Shown: one piece after another, positions 62,229 to 64,000 of the stretch
How positions within the stretch are numbered: the stretch's first letter is position 1
Layout: every line of letters begins with the position of its first letter
Assembly: GCF_902499175.1 (NCBI RefSeq)
Contig: NZ_CABVQC010000038.1
Location: forward strand, 21,288 to 85,287
Direction of reading: 5' to 3'
Length of the DNA stretch: 64,000 nt
Source: Burkholderia aenigmatica
GTDB taxonomy: Bacteria > Pseudomonadota > Gammaproteobacteria > Burkholderiales > Burkholderiaceae
Notes under the pieces: model-generated
What the model saw: only the letters and a program-made list of their open reading frames with translations
Told to the model about the DNA's origin: nothing
Database searches by the model: none
Made by a program: the position numbers and the translations under genes

Positions 62229-62591
62229 ATGCGTCGTCGCGAAAAACCAACTGGGCAACTTGTGAAGTCACTACTCATTCTGGTTGCATTTACAGGCTTG
62301 TCGGTCGTTTCGACAGCGCAGGCACAGAACGCTGCGACTCTCATCGGGTTATCAAAGGACCTATCTAGGCATATGAATGGCCCGGACGGCGAGTACGGGT
62401 TCATTCGTGTCGAGACGCCTCACTGCCGTCAGTTTGGACTGGGAGCCAGCGACGATCTACCACCTCCAAATCAATACCGTTTCGTAGATTTTAGTCATGC
62501 GCAGAATCCGACCGTCGACACGCGCGGAGTGACGTTTATGATGCAGTCAATACCTTTGCCCTGGTGCAAGCCTGGCGAAGGTATGTACTAA
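62229..62591 (+). CDS. Small exported protein in a low-G+C patch
   Basis: A 120-residue protein. The signal peptide (MRRREKPTGQLVKSLLILVA through VVSTAQAQ) is clear, with cleavage after AQA near residue 33. The mature part, about 87 residues, contains two cysteines (HCRQFG and PWCKPGEG) and several short motifs (DGEYGFIRVETP, QYRFVDFSH). Codon usage is far less G+C-biased than in neighbours, so it was probably acquired. A longer frame from a TTG at 62124 would read through repeat copy 1; the ATG at 62229 matches the signal peptide. Function unknown. Confidence 0.7.
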   Translation: MRRREKPTGQLVKSLLILVAFTGLSVVSTAQAQNAATLIGLSKDLSRHMNGPDGEYGFIRVETPHCRQFGLGASDDLPPPNQYRFVDFSHAQNPTVDTRGVTFMMQSIPLPWCKPGEGMY

Positions 62592-62764
62592 TGGTCCGTC
62601 TCTGATATTTTGTGGTTGCTTGTTCGTCGTCTAGCCGTCGCGAGAGTTTGGAAACGCTTGACTGCCGCTCACCATCACTCGCACCTGGCCAAACGGCGAA
62701 CTTCGCGCGTGAACGCCGAAGCCGCTGGTAAACTCGGGCAGCCAAAGCAACTTTTCCCGGTCTC

Positions 62765-62836
62765 ATGAGCACCCAACCCACCGCAGCACCTGCACCCATC
62801 ACCCCAATGATGCAGCAGTACCTGCGCTTTATATGA
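62765..62836 (+). pseudogene. mutS: Truncated mutS 5' end
   Basis: A 23-codon ORF ends ITPMMQQYLRFI then a stop. TPMMQQYLR is the start of the MutS mismatch-binding domain; intact mutS would continue IKADHP. After CTGCGC the sequence departs from mutS and enters the second 72-bp repeat. The preceding 100 bases resemble a normal promoter and leader (TAAACT near 62728-62733), so it looks like the 5' end of a mutS copy interrupted by inserted DNA. The functional mutS must be elsewhere. The call rests on a nine-residue motif. Confidence 0.55.
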
Positions 62837-62878
62837 CAGGGATCAGCGCGCAAACCTATGCCGCGACCTGCGCTTACC
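62807..62878 (+). repeat. 72-bp direct repeat, copy 2
   Basis: The second copy of the repeat at 62102-62173. It overlaps the mutS fragment for its first 21 bases and then continues into unrelated sequence. Differences from copy 1 fall mostly outside the first 21 bases. Confidence 0.85.
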
Positions 62879-63166
62879 TTTCGAGGATCGACGGGTTCCG
62901 ACTCGTTACAGCCGGTCGAGCAGTCTCTGTTCCAAGGGAAGTTATCGGAGTGGAACGGTCATTCCGTGCCGTCGTTTTGAGGACAGATCTTCGACCTTTG
63001 CGGACGCGCAGACCCGTGAGTTCGTGAGGCGGCTTGCCATTCCTTTCTGTCGCTCGGCGCATCGCGCCCGCGAATGTGGTATCCGCTATGTTTGTCGTTC
63101 ACCCGATCGAACGGAAGAGTCCGCAAGGTTACAGGTACAGGGAGTCGCCCGCCGCAATGGCAGCGA
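62879..63166. other. Low-G+C region, nothing recognised
   Basis: About 290 bp between repeat copy 2 and the partial LysR gene. Its composition is like the upstream patch. A plus-strand frame ending SLFQGKLSEWNGHSVPSF then a stop (about 62905-62980) may be the tail of a decayed protein. No RNA, terminator or domain was recognised. Confidence 0.4.
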
Positions 63167-64000
63167 TCACCCCGCGGCGAGAGATCTAGCCAACGTGCGT
63201 GCATGCTCGGCGAACCGCTCCGCAACGGGGCTCAGTGTGCGATTCCTCAGCGTGATCAGCATCGTCGGGACAGTCCAGGTCGGTAGCTCGATCGGCAGTA
63301 CCTTGATCCACTCCTGATCAGGGCCGAAGCGCAGCAGCGAGTGCGGCATCACAGTCACGAAACGACCGGTACGAAGAAGCGTGCGACGCAGGTTCAACGA
63401 CCCGGTCAGTACGCGGACGACGGGCGGCTCCGCATCGATCGCGCGGAATGCTTCGACGATCGGCGAGTGCTGCCCGATCTCGTTCGGCGACAGGATCCAG
63501 GGGGCGTCGACGAGATCGGCGAGAACGAGTCGGCGCCGCTTCGCGGCCCACGCACTGCGATTCGACACGACGATTCTCATCTGCTCGTGAAACAGCGGCT
63601 CGCCGTTCATGTCCGGTTCGGGAGCGGCGGCGAACGGTCTCGCAACCACTAGCTCACAGATCCGCTCGCGCAGGAAGTGGGCCTGCAGCACCGGCGCATC
63701 GCCCGATGCAACAGAGAAGGTCAGGCGCGGATGCTGTTCCGACATCTCCTCGATGATCGCCGCGGCCAGCCCCGCAGTGATCGTCTCCACGCACCCGATG
63801 CTGAGCTCGCCGGCGTCGGGATCCGCCAGAAATGCCATATCGACGGCGCCACGCCGCAACTCGTCGAAGATCGCCGTGCCACGCTTGAGCAACGCCTGCC
63901 CAAACACGGTCGGCTCGACACCATGTCGCGGGGCGGCGTAAAGGAGCCGGGGATGGGCGGCGTAATGGCGCCAGCAGAACCGGGGGTAAAACGCGGATTC
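63167..64000 (-). CDS. LysR-family regulator, N-terminus outside window
   Basis: The C-terminal 277 residues of a LysR regulator. The frame stays open past 63907 to the right edge; the text HGVEPTVFGQALLKRGTAIFDEL, followed by FLADPDAGELSIGCVETITAG, is a LysR linker and effector domain of a type common in rhizobia. The helix-turn-helix itself is not visible: the 30 residues at the right edge (AFYPRFCWRHYAAHPRLLYA) do not resemble one, so the gene may be frameshifted or chimeric just before the edge. It is the first gene beyond the low-G+C patch. Confidence 0.8.
   Translation of the reverse strand, partial: ESAFYPRFCWRHYAAHPRLLYAAPRHGVEPTVFGQALLKRGTAIFDELRRGAVDMAFLADPDAGELSIGCVETITAGLAAAIIEEMSEQHPRLTFSVASGDAPVLQAHFLRERICELVVARPFAAAPEPDMNGEPLFHEQMRIVVSNRSAWAAKRRRLVLADLVDAPWILSPNEIGQHSPIVEAFRAIDAEPPVVRVLTGSLNLRRTLLRTGRFVTVMPHSLLRFGPDQEWIKVLPIELPTWTVPTMLITLRNRTLSPVAERFAEHARTLARSLAAG

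Noticed and set aside
62833..63317. Several short frames in the low-G+C patch.
   Set aside because: No ribosome-binding sites, no domains, mutually overlapping.

Overview
The window is about 68% G+C DNA in the style of Burkholderia, most likely the Burkholderia cepacia complex. The strongest evidence is a three-gene FAD-dependent glucose dehydrogenase operon. Its subunit lengths (168, 539 and 425 residues) and its diagnostic residues match the B. cepacia gamma-alpha-beta enzyme. Many LysR, MarR and porin genes and strongly GC-ending codons also fit. It reads as an accessory-rich stretch of a secondary chromosome. No rRNA, tRNA, CRISPR array or complete insertion sequence was seen.

Layout. 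1-7663: a probable hydroxy- or sugar-acid module with a TRAP transporter (DctP and a fused DctQM), a LacI regulator, a LysR regulator, a 2-hydroxyacid dehydrogenase and an MFS carrier. LacI-type palindromes lie before both arms. 7713-13817: a LysR gene, an HPP-CBS membrane protein, a MarR regulator with a CLC chloride channel, a small secreted protein and ppnP. 14025-18436: LysR, an M20 amidohydrolase and an MHS-type symporter, then an isochorismatase-like gene preceded by an apparent threonine-rich leader peptide and hairpin. 18519-23699: porin, DoxX and the FAD-glucose dehydrogenase operon. 24004-32305: a thioester alpha-2-macroglobulin and penicillin-binding protein 1C, the classic periplasmic defence/repair pair.

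32329-40769: LemA with a TPM-domain protein, a lipoprotein, a GNAT with a Bcr/CflA exporter, a glutamate/aspartate-type binding protein and a subtilisin-like lipoprotein protease. 40909-45072: an MgtA-type P-type ATPase behind a long leader containing two candidate upstream ORFs (the second rich in proline) and a strong hairpin, then a beta-barrel-like secreted protein. 45131-53652: regulators, a propeller-like unknown, PBP7, a DUF7661-like protein, a MarR-isochorismatase-DHA2 exporter operon under a perfect 28-bp palindrome, and a LysE/LysR pair. 53665-62017: a SulP transporter, an MscS channel, a MocR regulator divergent from a YdeP-like molybdopterin oxidoreductase, and a bestrophin-like channel.

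62018-63166 is compositionally distinct (visibly lower G+C). It holds a small secreted protein between two copies of a 72-bp direct repeat. The repeat begins with the 5' coding motif of mutS, and the second copy is attached to what looks like a mutS promoter and N-terminus. This suggests an integrated element or repeated insertion at a mutS fragment. A LysR gene runs off the right edge.

Start codons were chosen from ribosome-binding sites and family lengths. Families are assigned by reading the proteins, without database searches, so substrates of transporters and enzymes are mostly inferred.
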